Part shown: one piece after another, positions 1 through 9,034 of the stretch
Layout of the letters: every line of letters begins with the position of its first letter
How positions within the stretch are numbered: position 1 is the stretch's first letter
The notes under the pieces: generated by a model
Told to the model about the DNA's origin: nothing
Database searches by the model: none
The model's input: only the letters and a program-made list of their open reading frames with translations
Assembly: GCF_010548275.1 (NCBI RefSeq)
Contig: NZ_JAAGLT010000005.1
Location: forward strand, 331,555 to 395,554
DNA from: Streptomyces sp. SID12488
GTDB lineage: Bacteria > Actinomycetota > Actinomycetes > Streptomycetales > Streptomycetaceae
Length of the DNA stretch: 64,000 bases
Direction: 5' to 3'
Made by a program: the position numbers and the translations under genes

Positions 1-2
1 AC

Positions 3-1427
3 GCCCTGATGGGCGAGAACGGCGCCGGCAAGTCGACGCTCATGTCGGTCCTGTACGGGATGGAGCGCCCGGACGCCGGGTCGGTACGGATCGACGGGAA
101 GGAGGTCGCGTTCTCCGACCCGGGCGACGCGATGACCTCCGGGCTCGGCATGGTCCACCAGAGCTTCAAGCTGTTCGACTCACTGACGGTCGCCGAGAAC
201 GTGGTGTACGCCGCCGAGCCGCGCCGTTTCGGCCTGGTCGACCGGGGTGCGGCCCGCCGCCGGGTGCGTGAGCTGGCCGAGGAGCACGGGCTCGCGGTCG
301 ATCCGGACGCCCGGGTCGGTGACCTGCCCGTCGGGCTGCGCCAGCGCGTCGAGATCCTGAAGCTGCTGCACCGCGGCGCCCGCACGCTCATCCTCGACGA
401 GCCGACCGCCGTCCTCACGCCCGCCGAGGCGGACGCCCTGTTCGCGGTCCTCAAGTCCCTTGCCGCACAAGGCCGCACGGTCATCCTGGTCACGCACAAG
501 CTTCGCGAGGTCCTCGAAGGCAGCGACAACGTCACGGTGTTGCGGGACGGGAAGGTCGTCGCCCGGCTGGTCACCGCCGAGACTTCCGCCGCCGAGATCG
601 CCGCCGCGATGACCGGCCGCGCCGTGGAACTCGACCGCGTCCACGCCCCCGGCACCCCGGGCGACATGGTCCTGGACGTCACCGGCCTCGCGACAGACGG
701 CGTGCGGGACGTCCAACTCACCGTGCGCTCAGGGGAGATCGTCGGCATCGCGGGCGTCGCGGGCAACGGCCAGAGCGAGCTGGTGGAGGCCCTGGCCGGC
801 CTGCGCCCGGTCAACTCCGGCCGGGTCGCGCTGCTCGGCGACGACATCACGCACGCCTCGGCGACCGAACGCCGCGCCAAGGGCCTCGCGTACGTCCCCG
901 AGGACCGCCACGCCGTAGGTACGGCGCCCGCCGCGTCGGTCGCGGACAACCTGGCGATGGGCCACCACCGCACGTCACTGTCCGCACGCGGGCTGCTGCC
1001 GCCCACCGCCGTACGAGGTCACGCGCGGCGCCTGATCGAGCGCTTCGGCATCAAGGCGGCCTCCCCGGAGGTGCCCGCGTCCTCGCTGTCCGGCGGCAAC
1101 CTGCAGAAGCTGCTCATCGGGCGCGAACTCGCCCATGACGCACCGCTGTTGCTCGTCGAACAGCCCACACGCGGGGTCGACATCGGCGCCGTCCAGAACA
1201 TCCACGACCAGCTGATCGCCTACCGCGACGCCGGCCACGCCGTCCTGCTCGTCTCGGCCGAGCTGAGCGAGATCCGGGGGCTCGCGGACCGCGTCCTGGT
1301 GATGTACGAGGGCCGCGTGACAGCGTCGTACGAGAAGGCCGAGGCGGACGAACGGACGCTGGGGCTCGCGATGGCGGGCGCCAGCGACAGCTCGGCCTCT
1401 GTGGTCCCAGTGAAGGTCGGGGACTGA
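3..1427 (+). CDS. ABC transporter ATP-binding protein, nucleoside/BMP type (5' end outside window)
   Basis: This is a twin-cassette ATPase that powers a membrane importer, of the sugar/nucleoside (RbsA, YufO, NupA) class. The frame is open to the window edge and the first visible residues are already Walker A (GENGAGKST), so about 30-40 N-terminal residues are missing. The first cassette continues with a degenerate signature (LPVGLRQRVEIL) and Walker B (LILDEPTAVLTP). A second cassette follows with a relaxed P-loop (GVAGNGQSEL), the signature SGGNLQK and LLVEQPTRGVDIG. A relaxed second P-loop is normal for this family. The stop is 1 bp before the GTG of the first permease. Linked phosphorylase and deaminase genes make nucleosides the likely substrate. 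The substrate-binding lipoprotein gene is expected just upstream, outside the window. Confidence 0.93.
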   Translation, partial: ALMGENGAGKSTLMSVLYGMERPDAGSVRIDGKEVAFSDPGDAMTSGLGMVHQSFKLFDSLTVAENVVYAAEPRRFGLVDRGAARRRVRELAEEHGLAVDPDARVGDLPVGLRQRVEILKLLHRGARTLILDEPTAVLTPAEADALFAVLKSLAAQGRTVILVTHKLREVLEGSDNVTVLRDGKVVARLVTAETSAAEIAAAMTGRAVELDRVHAPGTPGDMVLDVTGLATDGVRDVQLTVRSGEIVGIAGVAGNGQSELVEALAGLRPVNSGRVALLGDDITHASATERRAKGLAYVPEDRHAVGTAPAASVADNLAMGHHRTSLSARGLLPPTAVRGHARRLIERFGIKAASPEVPASSLSGGNLQKLLIGRELAHDAPLLLVEQPTRGVDIGAVQNIHDQLIAYRDAGHAVLLVSAELSEIRGLADRVLVMYEGRVTASYEKAEADERTLGLAMAGASDSSASVVPVKVGD

Positions 1428-1428
1428 C

Positions 1429-2667
1429 GTGACTCCTCCCCCTCGTGATCGAGAGGGCTTCTCACTCGACTCCGAGAAGTCTCGTGACGGCCAAGCCCTG
1501 ACCGCTGCCGAAGCAGGCACACAGCCCACTGCAACTCAGGGTGTGTTTCCCTCCCGGCCTGAGCGCCTGGATTCCCACGCAAGATCAGGGATGAGTCACA
1601 TGACTAACGCCCTCCGCTCCCCCGTCGCCTTCTCGGTGCTCGCCGGGGTCCTCATCGGCGCCCTGTTCCTCGTCGGTACCGGCGCCGATCCGGTCGCCGC
1701 GTACGGCGCGGTGCTCAGCGGTTCGCTCGGCGCCGACGGCATCGGGTCGACGCTGACCACCCTGACGAGCGTGCTGGGTCTGGCCCTCGCGCTGGCCGTG
1801 CCGTTGCGCGCCGGGCTCATCAACCTGGGCGGGGACGGGCAGATGGTTCTCGGCGGGATGGCAGCCGCCGTGACCGGGCTGTACTCGCCGCTGCCCGCGC
1901 CGCTCACCGTCGTCCTCGCGCTGCTCGCCGGCATGGCGACCGGTGCCGGGTACGCGGCCCTGGCCGCCCTGTGCGAGAACCGGTTCGGCGTGCCACTGCT
2001 GGTCAGTAGTCTGCTGCTCAGCTACCCCGCCTCGTCCTTCGCCTCATACCTGGCCCGCTACCCGCTCAAGGAACCGGGCTCCAGTCTCCCCCAGACCCGG
2101 CAACTGCCGGACGGGGTCGCGCTGCCCGCGTTCGGTTCGTCGACCGTGACGGTCGGGCTGCTCCTGATCGTCGTGGCCGCCGCCGCGTACTGGTTCACCG
2201 ACCGGCGCACCGCGTTCGGCTACGAGATGCGGATGACCGGCCTCAACTCCCGTTTCGCCGCGTACGCGGGTGTCGAGCGCAAGGGCCTCACGCTCCGGCT
2301 GATGGCGGTGTCGGGCGCGCTGGCCGGACTCGTGGGCGCCATAGGGGTGTTGAGCTTCCCGTTCCGCTTCCTCGACGGCTCACTCACCGCGTCCGGCTAC
2401 ACCTGGACGGGTCTGACGGCGGCCCTGCTGGCCGGCGCCGCACCCGTCGGCACGGTCCTCGCCTCCTTCTTCTTCGCCATGCTGCAGGTCGGTGGCCTGT
2501 CGATGGAGCGGACGACCGAGGTACCGCGTGAGCTGACGCAGGTGCTCCAGGCGATCGTGATCGTTTTCCTGGCGGCCCGGCTGCGCTTCCCGCGCTTCGT
2601 CCGCAGACGCGACAACAAGCCCGTCGAGAATCCCGTCCCACAAGGCTCGCAAGGGGAGTTGGTCTGA
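1429..2667 (+). CDS. ABC transporter permease (nucleoside/BMP type), subunit 1
   Basis: Inner-membrane permease of the BPD_transp_2 family (RbsC/YufP-like), 412 residues, with 8-10 hydrophobic segments. It includes the family's cytoplasmic loop region where an Arg/Asn-rich segment (MRMTGLNSRFAAYAG) precedes GAIGVL. GTG at 1429 follows the ATPase stop directly and suggests coupled translation. The first 50-55 residues are hydrophilic and low complexity and the membrane part only begins near residue 60, so an internal ATG at 1591 is a real alternative start. It pairs with the next permease to form the channel. The function is assigned from family membership and neighbours. Confidence 0.9.
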   Translation: MTPPPRDREGFSLDSEKSRDGQALTAAEAGTQPTATQGVFPSRPERLDSHARSGMSHMTNALRSPVAFSVLAGVLIGALFLVGTGADPVAAYGAVLSGSLGADGIGSTLTTLTSVLGLALALAVPLRAGLINLGGDGQMVLGGMAAAVTGLYSPLPAPLTVVLALLAGMATGAGYAALAALCENRFGVPLLVSSLLLSYPASSFASYLARYPLKEPGSSLPQTRQLPDGVALPAFGSSTVTVGLLLIVVAAAAYWFTDRRTAFGYEMRMTGLNSRFAAYAGVERKGLTLRLMAVSGALAGLVGAIGVLSFPFRFLDGSLTASGYTWTGLTAALLAGAAPVGTVLASFFFAMLQVGGLSMERTTEVPRELTQVLQAIVIVFLAARLRFPRFVRRRDNKPVENPVPQGSQGELV

Positions 2668-3569
2668 TGTTCTTCGACTCCGATCTCCTCATGTCGGCGC
2701 TGCGCGCGTTGACGCCCATCCTGCTGGCCGCGCTCGGCGGGGCGATCTGCGAACGGGCGGGCGTCTTCAACATCGGCCTCGAAGGCATGATGCTGATGGG
2801 CTGCTTCACGGCGGTGGCCACGAGCTGGTTCACCGGAAGCCCCTGGCTCGGCGTACTGGCGGCGGCGCTCGCCTCCGCCGCGTACTCCCTGATCCTGGCC
2901 GTGGGTGCGGTGACCCTGCGCGGGGACGCGGTGGTGCTCGGAATCGCCCTGAATCTCCTGGCAGTTGGCCTGACCAGCTTCCTCCTCCGTACCGTCTTCG
3001 GCGTGCAGGGCACTTTTGACGATCCGTCACTGGCCGGGCTGCCGTTGGTCGGTGGCTTCTCGCCGCTCGCGTATCTGGCGTGGGCGGCGGTCGGGGTGGC
3101 CGCGCTGATGCTGTCCCGACATGTGTGGGGGCTCAGGCTGCGCGGGGTCGGCGAGGCGCCGGACGCGGCGGCCACGCTCGGTGTGAGCCCGGTCAGGTAC
3201 CAGTACGGGGCCGTGCTCGTCTCCGGTGTGCTGTGCGGGCTCGCGGGGGCCCAACTCGCCCTCGGCAACGTCACGTTGTTCTCCGAGAACATGACGGCGG
3301 GGCGCGGCTGGATCGCGGTCGTCGCGGTCATGCTCGGCCGTGCGCTGCCGCTCGGTGTGCTGCTGGCTGCGCTGCTGTTCGGCCTCGCGGAGGCGGCCGG
3401 TTTCCGTCTCCAGGGCCTCGGTCTGCCGCAGCAGGCGACCGATGCCGCGCCGTACGTCGTCACCCTCGGCGCCCTCTTCCTCACGACGGCCCGCCGCCGT
3501 CGCCGGACACCGTCCACGTCACCCTCCACGCCCCCTTCCCCGTCCCCTTCCACTGGAGCCGTCTCATGA
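2667..3569 (+). CDS. ABC transporter permease (nucleoside/BMP type), subunit 2
   Basis: Second membrane subunit of the importer, 300 residues, YufQ-like. It starts with the helix typical of this subunit (LTPILLAALGGAICERAGVFNIGLEG), and the segment CERAGVFNIGLEGMM is the family's most conserved stretch. ATG at 2667 overlaps the TGA of the previous permease by one base (TGATG). The C terminus is a Pro/Ser/Thr tail after RRRRR-type basic residues. The stop TGA lies inside the ATG of the phosphorylase gene (ATGA), so four or more genes are translated as one coupled unit. Confidence 0.91.
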   Translation: MFFDSDLLMSALRALTPILLAALGGAICERAGVFNIGLEGMMLMGCFTAVATSWFTGSPWLGVLAAALASAAYSLILAVGAVTLRGDAVVLGIALNLLAVGLTSFLLRTVFGVQGTFDDPSLAGLPLVGGFSPLAYLAWAAVGVAALMLSRHVWGLRLRGVGEAPDAAATLGVSPVRYQYGAVLVSGVLCGLAGAQLALGNVTLFSENMTAGRGWIAVVAVMLGRALPLGVLLAALLFGLAEAAGFRLQGLGLPQQATDAAPYVVTLGALFLTTARRRRRTPSTSPSTPPSPSPSTGAVS

Positions 3570-4342
3570 CGCAGGACCTGTTGCCCGTCACCCGGATCCC
3601 CCGCACGGGGCTGCCGCCACGCGCGCTGGTCGTCGGCGACCCGCAGCGCGCCGCTCTCGTCGGCGCCAGGCTGGAGGGCGCGCAGGAGGTGTCGTACCAC
3701 CGCGAATACCGCGTGTTCACGGGGAGTTGGAAGGGCGTGCCGGTGCTGGTCGCCTCGCACGGGGTGGGCGCCCCGGGTGCGATCCTGCTGTTCCAGGAGT
3801 TGGCGGACGCCGGTGTGCGGACCTTTCTCAGGTTCGGTACGGCCGGTGCGATGAGGCCGGGGATCGGCGACGGCGACCTCGTCATCGCGGAGGCTGCCGT
3901 CCGGGACGACGGTGTCACCCAGCAGTTGCTGCCTCCGGAGTATCCGGCGGTGTCCTCCCCCGAGGCGGTGCTCGCGCTCCAGCGGGCGGCGCGCGAGGCG
4001 GGCGCCCCGCACCACCGGGGCATCGTGTGGACCCGGGCCGCGTTCCAGCCCGGTCTGCTCCCCCTCTTCTCCTACGAGGGCGCCGGACTCGCCGCCATCG
4101 AGATGGAGTTGAGCGCACTGCTGGTGACGGCCTCGCTGCGTGGACTGGTCGCGGGCGGAGTGGTCGTCATCGACGGGGCGAACGCCGACGAGCTCGTCGA
4201 CGAGACCGCCACCGGCGGCTACGACCCGCACCGGGAGATCGTGGCGGAGGGCGTCGAACGCGGCGCGGTCGTGTCGCTGGAGGCGCTGCGCCTGCTGGCG
4301 GAGAACGAGGCCGACGCCGACGACCAAGGGACACTCGCATGA
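3566..4342 (+). CDS. Nucleoside phosphorylase (PNP/UDP family)
   Basis: Cytoplasmic phosphorylase of 258 residues that splits nucleosides into base and ribose-1-phosphate. It belongs to the hexameric PNP/uridine phosphorylase family, as shown by GDPQRA near the N terminus, HGVGAPGA, RFGTAGAM (phosphate/base pocket) and IEMELSAL, where the Glu binds the ribose hydroxyls. ATG at 3566 overlaps the permease stop by 4 bp, which decides the start against a longer open frame beginning inside the permease. Together with the ABC importer and the deaminase that follows it completes an uptake and breakdown route for nucleosides. Purine versus pyrimidine preference cannot be read from the sequence. Confidence 0.9.
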   Translation: MTQDLLPVTRIPRTGLPPRALVVGDPQRAALVGARLEGAQEVSYHREYRVFTGSWKGVPVLVASHGVGAPGAILLFQELADAGVRTFLRFGTAGAMRPGIGDGDLVIAEAAVRDDGVTQQLLPPEYPAVSSPEAVLALQRAAREAGAPHHRGIVWTRAAFQPGLLPLFSYEGAGLAAIEMELSALLVTASLRGLVAGGVVVIDGANADELVDETATGGYDPHREIVAEGVERGAVVSLEALRLLAENEADADDQGTLA

Positions 4343-5640
4343 GCGAGCGCATCGACCTGTTGGTGCACGGCGGTGACGTGCTCACCGTCGACGAGGCCGG
4401 AACCGTCGTACCGAACGGGGCGATCGCCGTGCGGGACGGCGAGATCGTCGCCGTAGGCCCGACCCAGGAGCTGACAACCCGGTTCACAGCCGACGAGTCC
4501 CTTGACGCCGCGAACTGCCTCGTCCTGCCCGGCCTGGTCAACACGCACACCCATCTCGCGATGACGTTCCTGCGCGGCCGGGCCGACGACGTCACCCTTC
4601 AGGGGTTCCTGGAGCGCGTGCTGAAGTGGGAGGCCCAGCTGCTCTCACCGGAGAACGTGGCGGCGGCCGTCCGGGTCGCGGTCGCCGAGAGCGTACGGGC
4701 CGGGGTGACCTCCGCGCTCGACATGTACTGGTTCCACGAGGCCGCCGAACAGGTCGCACGCGAGACGGGCTGGCGGCTGCACACCGGCCCCACCTTCATG
4801 GACGTACCGCAACCGCCCGACGGCATCCCCTACGAGGACCGGGTGGCGTGGGCCCGGCAGGACCTGGCCGCCCGAGGCACCCCCCGCCCCGGACACCGCC
4901 CGATCCTCTTCGCGCACTCCACCTACACTCTCTCCCCCGACCAGCTCGTCGAAATCGCCGCCCTGGCAAGGGAGTTCGGCGCCCTGCTGCACATCCACGC
5001 ATCCGAGAACGCGACCGAGGTCGCCACCGTCGAGGTGCGGTACGGCAAGCGCCCCGTGGAACTGCTCGACTCGCTCGGACTGCTCGGCCCCGACCTGCTG
5101 CTGGCCCACGCCGTGGACCTGACCGGCCCGGAGATCGCGGCGCTGGCCCGTACCGGCACGTCCGTCGCCCACTGTCCGGTCTCGAACCTGAAGCTCGGCT
5201 GCGGCATCGCGCCCGTACCCCGGCTGCTCAGCGCGGGCGTGACGGTCGGCCTCGGCACCGACGGAGCCGTCAGCTCGAACACCCTGGACGTACTCGGCGC
5301 GATCCGGCAGGCGGCCCTCGTACACAAGGCGGACGGCGACCCCACGGCCGTCGGCGCCGAACAGGCCGTACGCATGGCGACCGTCGAGGGCGCGAAGGCG
5401 CTGGGCCTGGGTGACCGGCTGGGCTCCCTGGAGGCGGGCAAGCGGGCCGACCTGATCGTGCTCGACCTCGGTGCACCGCATCTGCGGCCCCGGCACGACC
5501 CCTGGTCGACGCTCGCGTACGCGGCGCACTCGGCGGACGTCCGGGACACCGTCGTGGACGGCAGGGTCCTGATGCGGAACCGGGCCCTCACCACCCTTGA
5601 CGAGGCCGCCGCACTCGCCGACCTGGAAGCCTTGGCCTGA
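4339..5640 (+). CDS. Amidohydrolase, MTA/SAH (or guanine/cytosine-type) deaminase family
   Basis: Metal-dependent deaminase of 433 residues in the amidohydrolase superfamily (MtaD/SsnA/AtzA-like). It shows the metal ligands NTHTHL (about residue 66), LLHIHAS, LLAHAVDL and the catalytic Asp in GLGTDGAVSSN. The C terminus returns to the small beta domain (LGSLEAGKRADLIVLD) typical of the family. ATG at 4339 overlaps the phosphorylase stop by 4 bp. Its place in a nucleoside uptake/phosphorylase operon supports a purine-type substrate such as adenosine derivatives or a free base. The exact substrate is inferred. Confidence 0.88.
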   Translation: MSERIDLLVHGGDVLTVDEAGTVVPNGAIAVRDGEIVAVGPTQELTTRFTADESLDAANCLVLPGLVNTHTHLAMTFLRGRADDVTLQGFLERVLKWEAQLLSPENVAAAVRVAVAESVRAGVTSALDMYWFHEAAEQVARETGWRLHTGPTFMDVPQPPDGIPYEDRVAWARQDLAARGTPRPGHRPILFAHSTYTLSPDQLVEIAALAREFGALLHIHASENATEVATVEVRYGKRPVELLDSLGLLGPDLLLAHAVDLTGPEIAALARTGTSVAHCPVSNLKLGCGIAPVPRLLSAGVTVGLGTDGAVSSNTLDVLGAIRQAALVHKADGDPTAVGAEQAVRMATVEGAKALGLGDRLGSLEAGKRADLIVLDLGAPHLRPRHDPWSTLAYAAHSADVRDTVVDGRVLMRNRALTTLDEAAALADLEALA

Positions 5641-5657
5641 CACCTGTGAGGGAGGCC

Positions 5658-5686
5658 GGCCCGACATCCGTACGGACTGCCGGGCC
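5658..5686 (+). terminator. Hairpin after the nucleoside operon
   Basis: GGCCCG and CGGGCC arms enclose an inner palindrome TCCGTACGGA (5667-5676). It begins 18 bp after the deaminase stop. There is no U-tract, which is usual for Streptomyces terminators. Confidence 0.5.
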
Positions 5687-5813
5687 ACCACCCGAACGTG
5701 CTGCCGAACCAGCAGCCCGCAGGTACCGTTCCAGCCACCCGTAGGGCACTCTCGTACGGGCTGACATCGTATTTTGCGTGCCGTTCAGCCCACTGAACCC
5801 CCATAATGGCCTG

Positions 5814-5828
5814 AGACATCGGATGTCT
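5814..5828. promoter_or_regulatory. Putative GntR/FadR-type operator
   Basis: Perfect inverted repeat AGACAT-CGG-ATGTCT, located 20 bp before the ATG of the FadR-type regulator gene. Its position and symmetry suit autoregulation by that regulator. The role is inferred. Confidence 0.55.
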
Positions 5829-5848
5829 GATCGACAGGGAGGCCCTCC

Positions 5849-6520
5849 ATGGCAGTCACCGACGAGGCGATCGAAAAGATCAAGGGAATGATCGTCTCCG
5901 GGTCACTGCGCCCCGGCGACCGGTTGCCGAAGGAGAGCGAGCTGGCCGCCGAACTGGGACTGTCCCGCAACTCCCTGCGGGAGGCGGTGCGCGCCCTGTC
6001 GCTCATCCGGATTCTCGACGTACGACAGGGCGACGGCACCTACGTCACCAGCCTGGATCCCCAACTCCTGCTCGAAGCACTGAGCTTTGTCGTCGACTTC
6101 CACCGCGACGACACGGTCCTGGAGTTCCTGGCCGTACGCCGCATCCTGGAGCCGGCCGCCACCGCGATGGCGGCGGCACGCATCAGCGAGCAGCAGCTGG
6201 ACGCGCTGTCCGCCCAGTTGGAGCGGCTGGGTGGGGAGCCGTCGGTGGAGGAACTGGTCGCCGCCGACCTGGAGTTCCACCGGGGGATCGTGCAGAGCTC
6301 CGGCAACTCGGTGCTCTGTTCCCTTCTCGACGGTCTGTCCGGGCCCACCACCCGGGCAAGGATCTGGCGCGGTCTGACCCAGGAGGACGCGGTCAGCCGC
6401 ACCCTGCACGAGCACCGGGCGATCCTGGGCGCCCTGCGCGACCGGGACGCGGAGGCGGCGCGGTCATGGGCGACGGTGCACATCGCGAGCGTGGAGCAGT
6501 GGCTGAGATCGACCCTCTAG
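5849..6520 (+). CDS. FadR/GntR-family transcriptional regulator
   Basis: DNA-binding regulator of 223 residues. It has an N-terminal winged helix (about residues 5-70; PGDRLPKESELAAELGLSR and the recognition helix NSLREAVRAL, then RQGDGTYV for the wing). A C-terminal all-helical FCD ligand-binding domain follows, with the metal-type pattern DLEFHRGIVQ...EHRAILGAL. GGGAGG lies upstream of the ATG. The palindrome at 5814-5828 sits in its leader. It is probably a repressor that answers to a small metabolite. Control of the upstream nucleoside operon is possible but not shown, because that operon's promoter lies outside the window. Confidence 0.9.
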   Translation: MAVTDEAIEKIKGMIVSGSLRPGDRLPKESELAAELGLSRNSLREAVRALSLIRILDVRQGDGTYVTSLDPQLLLEALSFVVDFHRDDTVLEFLAVRRILEPAATAMAAARISEQQLDALSAQLERLGGEPSVEELVAADLEFHRGIVQSSGNSVLCSLLDGLSGPTTRARIWRGLTQEDAVSRTLHEHRAILGALRDRDAEAARSWATVHIASVEQWLRSTL

Positions 6521-6758
6521 CCGTACCGGAACGCGCATTTCGACCCGGGTCGGAATCCGTGTCAGAGCCTTCAGGACCACTGCCCCCGACCGATCGGATG
6601 AATGCGGGGGTGGTGAGGGGTGACTCACGGATGGTGTTTCGGGGGGTCTATCGGGGCAGTGATCCGTTCACTCCCCCGTGCATGGGGGCTGCGAGCGCCC
6701 CCGCCGCACGCCGTAAGGTTGGGTGGTCAAGCGAGGGCACGTCGGAAGGAGGCGCTGG

Positions 6759-7763
6759 GTGATCGAGCTGGAGGGGGTTCCCGAGCTGATCGACCCAGTC
6801 ATGGTGGCCGCGTTCGAGGGTTGGAACGACGCAGGCGACGCCGCTTCCAGTGCGGTCGCGCATCTGGACCGGGAGTGGAAGGGCGAGGTGTTCGCGGCGC
6901 TCGACGCCGAGGACTACTACGACTTCCAGGTCAACCGCCCCACGGTGTGGTTGGACAACGGCGTACGCAAGATCACCTGGCCGACGACCAGGCTGTCCGT
7001 GGTCAGGGTCGGCGGCGACAAGCCCCGTGACCTCGTGCTGGTCCGGGGCATCGAGCCGTCGATGCGCTGGCGCTCGTTCTGCAACGAGCTGCTGGGCTTC
7101 GCGCACGAACTGGGCGTGGAACTGGTGGTGGTCCTGGGCGCCCTGCTCGGCGACACCCCGCACACCCGTCCGGTTCCGGTCAGCGGGGTCACGTCCGACG
7201 CGGATCTGGCCCAGCGGATGAACCTGGAGGAGACCAAGTACGAGGGCCCCACGGGCATCGTCGGCATCCTCCAGGAGGCGTGCACGCACGCGGGCGTACC
7301 GGCGGTGTCGCTGTGGGCGGCGGTCCCGCACTATGTGTCGCAGCCGCCCAACCCGAAGGCGACGCTGGCCCTCCTGAACCGCCTGGAGGACCTGATCGAC
7401 ATCCGCATCCCGCTGGGTGAGCTGCCCGAGGACGCGCGTGCCTGGCAGGTCGGTGTGGACCAGCTGGCCGCCGAGGACAGCGAGGTCGCGGAGTACGTGC
7501 AGACGCTGGAGGAGGCCCGGGACACCGCGGAGCTGCCCGAGGCGACGGGCGAGGCGATCGCCCGCGAGTTCGAACGCTATCTGCGCCGCCGCGACGGCAC
7601 CGGCCCGGCGGGCCCCGGCCCGGCCCCCGGCGGCCACGCCACGGCGGACGGCACCGACAGCGCGTCCTACCTCCGGGACAACCCGACGCCCCGCCCGAAG
7701 CCGCAGCCGCCGAAGCCGCCCCAGCTGCCGAGCACGGACGACGAGGACTCCCCCGAGGAGTGA
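6759..7763 (+). CDS. PAC2 family protein
   Basis: Conserved actinobacterial PAC2 (proteasome assembly chaperone 2-like) protein of 334 residues. The start is hallmark-like (FEGWNDAGDAASSAV), and the Rossmann-like core carries VLGALLGDTPHTRP and the loop GPTGIVGILQ. The C-terminal 60 residues are low complexity (Pro, Gly, Asp, Glu). GTG at 6759 is chosen over GTG at 6723 because GGAAGGAGG (6743-6751) lies 7 bases before it. The cellular role of bacterial PAC2 proteins is not settled. A perfect 22-bp hairpin ends the gene. Confidence 0.88.
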   Translation: MIELEGVPELIDPVMVAAFEGWNDAGDAASSAVAHLDREWKGEVFAALDAEDYYDFQVNRPTVWLDNGVRKITWPTTRLSVVRVGGDKPRDLVLVRGIEPSMRWRSFCNELLGFAHELGVELVVVLGALLGDTPHTRPVPVSGVTSDADLAQRMNLEETKYEGPTGIVGILQEACTHAGVPAVSLWAAVPHYVSQPPNPKATLALLNRLEDLIDIRIPLGELPEDARAWQVGVDQLAAEDSEVAEYVQTLEEARDTAELPEATGEAIAREFERYLRRRDGTGPAGPGPAPGGHATADGTDSASYLRDNPTPRPKPQPPKPPQLPSTDDEDSPEE

Positions 7764-7776
7764 GCGGTCAGGTACC

Positions 7777-7824
7777 GGGAAGGGCCGGTGTGCGAGGTAC
7801 TCACCTCGCACACCGGCCCTTCCC
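7777..7824. terminator. Strong bidirectional hairpin terminator
   Basis: Perfect 22-bp inverted repeat (7777-7798 with 7803-7824) and a 4-base ACTC loop. It lies between the convergent PAC2 gene and the propeller-protein gene, so it can serve both. Confidence 0.85.
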
Positions 7825-7856
7825 CGTCCGTCACGTCCGTAACGTAATGGCGACCG

Positions 7857-8828
7857 TCAGCGCTCCACCGCGACCACGGCGTACGCCGTCTCGGGCGTAG
7901 GCGTCGTCGAGAAGCGGGCGTTGGGCAGATACAGCCGGTTCCGGTACGCGGCCACGGTGGTCGGCACATCGAAGGCCGGGTCGGTGATACGCCGCCGGAA
8001 GACCCCGCCGCTCCCGTCCTCCGACAGCGTGAACACGTCGATCGCGTTCTGCCCGTTCTGCACGACGTACAGCGTGCGCCCGACGAGCAGCAGGCCGTCG
8101 CCGTTGGTGAGCGGGGCCGCGTCCCCGAGGCCGACGAGCCTGGTGACACCGGTGCGCGGGTCCACCCGGTGCAGTCCACCGACCCCGGACTGGACGACGA
8201 GCAGCGCCTTTCCGTCGGGCGTGGCGGTGATGCCGTTGGCGTTGACGACCTCGCCGGGCACCTGGCTCCAGTCGCCGCTCAGGGTGATCCGTACGACGTC
8301 CCCGGCGCCCGGCAGCGCGCCGCCCCGGCCCAGCGGGAGGACGTACAGGGCCGGCTGGAAGGAGTCGGTGAAGACCGCCCCTCGCGGTGTCAGGAACACG
8401 TCGTTGACGAAGGTGGGGGTCGCCGTGGTGAAGGCGTAGGAGGCGAGAACGGCGCCGGTACGGGTGTCCACGACCCGGGCGCCCTCGGTGCGGGCGGCGA
8501 CGAACAGGCGTCCCCGGCCGTCGAGTTTGAGCCCGACGGACGGGGTACCCGGCCCGGTCGAGATGATCTCGCCGGCGCCGGTGCGCAGGTCGGCGCGGTA
8601 GATCGAGCCGTCGCCGAGCGAGCCCAGATAGGCGTAGGGGCCTGCGCCGGTGGCTATGCCTTCCGGACGGAAACCGTTGGGCAGCGGTATCAGGGTCGGC
8701 AGGGTCTTCGGGGAGGCGGAGGCAGCGGCCGGTGAGGCGACCAGGGCGGCGGAGACGGTGGCGGCGCCCGCCGCGAGGAGTCCGCGGCGGCTGACGTGGC
8801 GTGCGAAGGAACCGTGTGTGGGTGCCAC
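7857..8828 (-). CDS. Tat-exported SMP-30/gluconolactonase-like beta-propeller protein
   Basis: Secreted protein of 323 residues. It begins with a twin-arginine signal (SRRGLLAAGAATVSAALVA, then ASA-type cleavage near residue 35). The mature part is a six-bladed propeller of the SMP-30/NHL-like kind with repeated blades such as GIATGAGPYAYLGSLGDGSIY, NGITATPDGKALLVV and NGDGLLLVGRTLYVV. GTG at 8828 is chosen because GGAAGG lies 7 bases upstream and everything upstream in the same frame lacks coding character. The family includes lactonases, but the enzyme's metal ligands cannot be assigned with confidence here. It is monocistronic. Confidence 0.82.
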   Translation of the reverse strand: MAPTHGSFARHVSRRGLLAAGAATVSAALVASPAAASASPKTLPTLIPLPNGFRPEGIATGAGPYAYLGSLGDGSIYRADLRTGAGEIISTGPGTPSVGLKLDGRGRLFVAARTEGARVVDTRTGAVLASYAFTTATPTFVNDVFLTPRGAVFTDSFQPALYVLPLGRGGALPGAGDVVRITLSGDWSQVPGEVVNANGITATPDGKALLVVQSGVGGLHRVDPRTGVTRLVGLGDAAPLTNGDGLLLVGRTLYVVQNGQNAIDVFTLSEDGSGGVFRRRITDPAFDVPTTVAAYRNRLYLPNARFSTTPTPETAYAVVAVER

Positions 8829-8970
8829 GGGGTTTCCTTCCAGGAAGGGACCGGCAGTTGGCCGGTCCTGCGGGTCAACTGACCCTGACACCACATCACA
8901 TGCCGAGTGCCGCCACAGCTTCCCCCGGAGACTCGACAGCACCTCGACAGCAATGAGCCCGGCGGCGAGT

Positions 8971-9006
8971 TGGGGCGCCGGGCGGCTGAACCCGCCCGGC
9001 GCCCCA
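8971..9006 (-). terminator. Hairpin terminator after mshC
   Basis: 15-bp perfect GC-rich stem (8971-8985 with 8992-9006) and a 6-base loop, 28 bp beyond the mshC stop codon on the minus strand. Confidence 0.7.
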
Positions 9007-9034
9007 CCCTGTAGGGGAACTCCGTGAACTCCGC

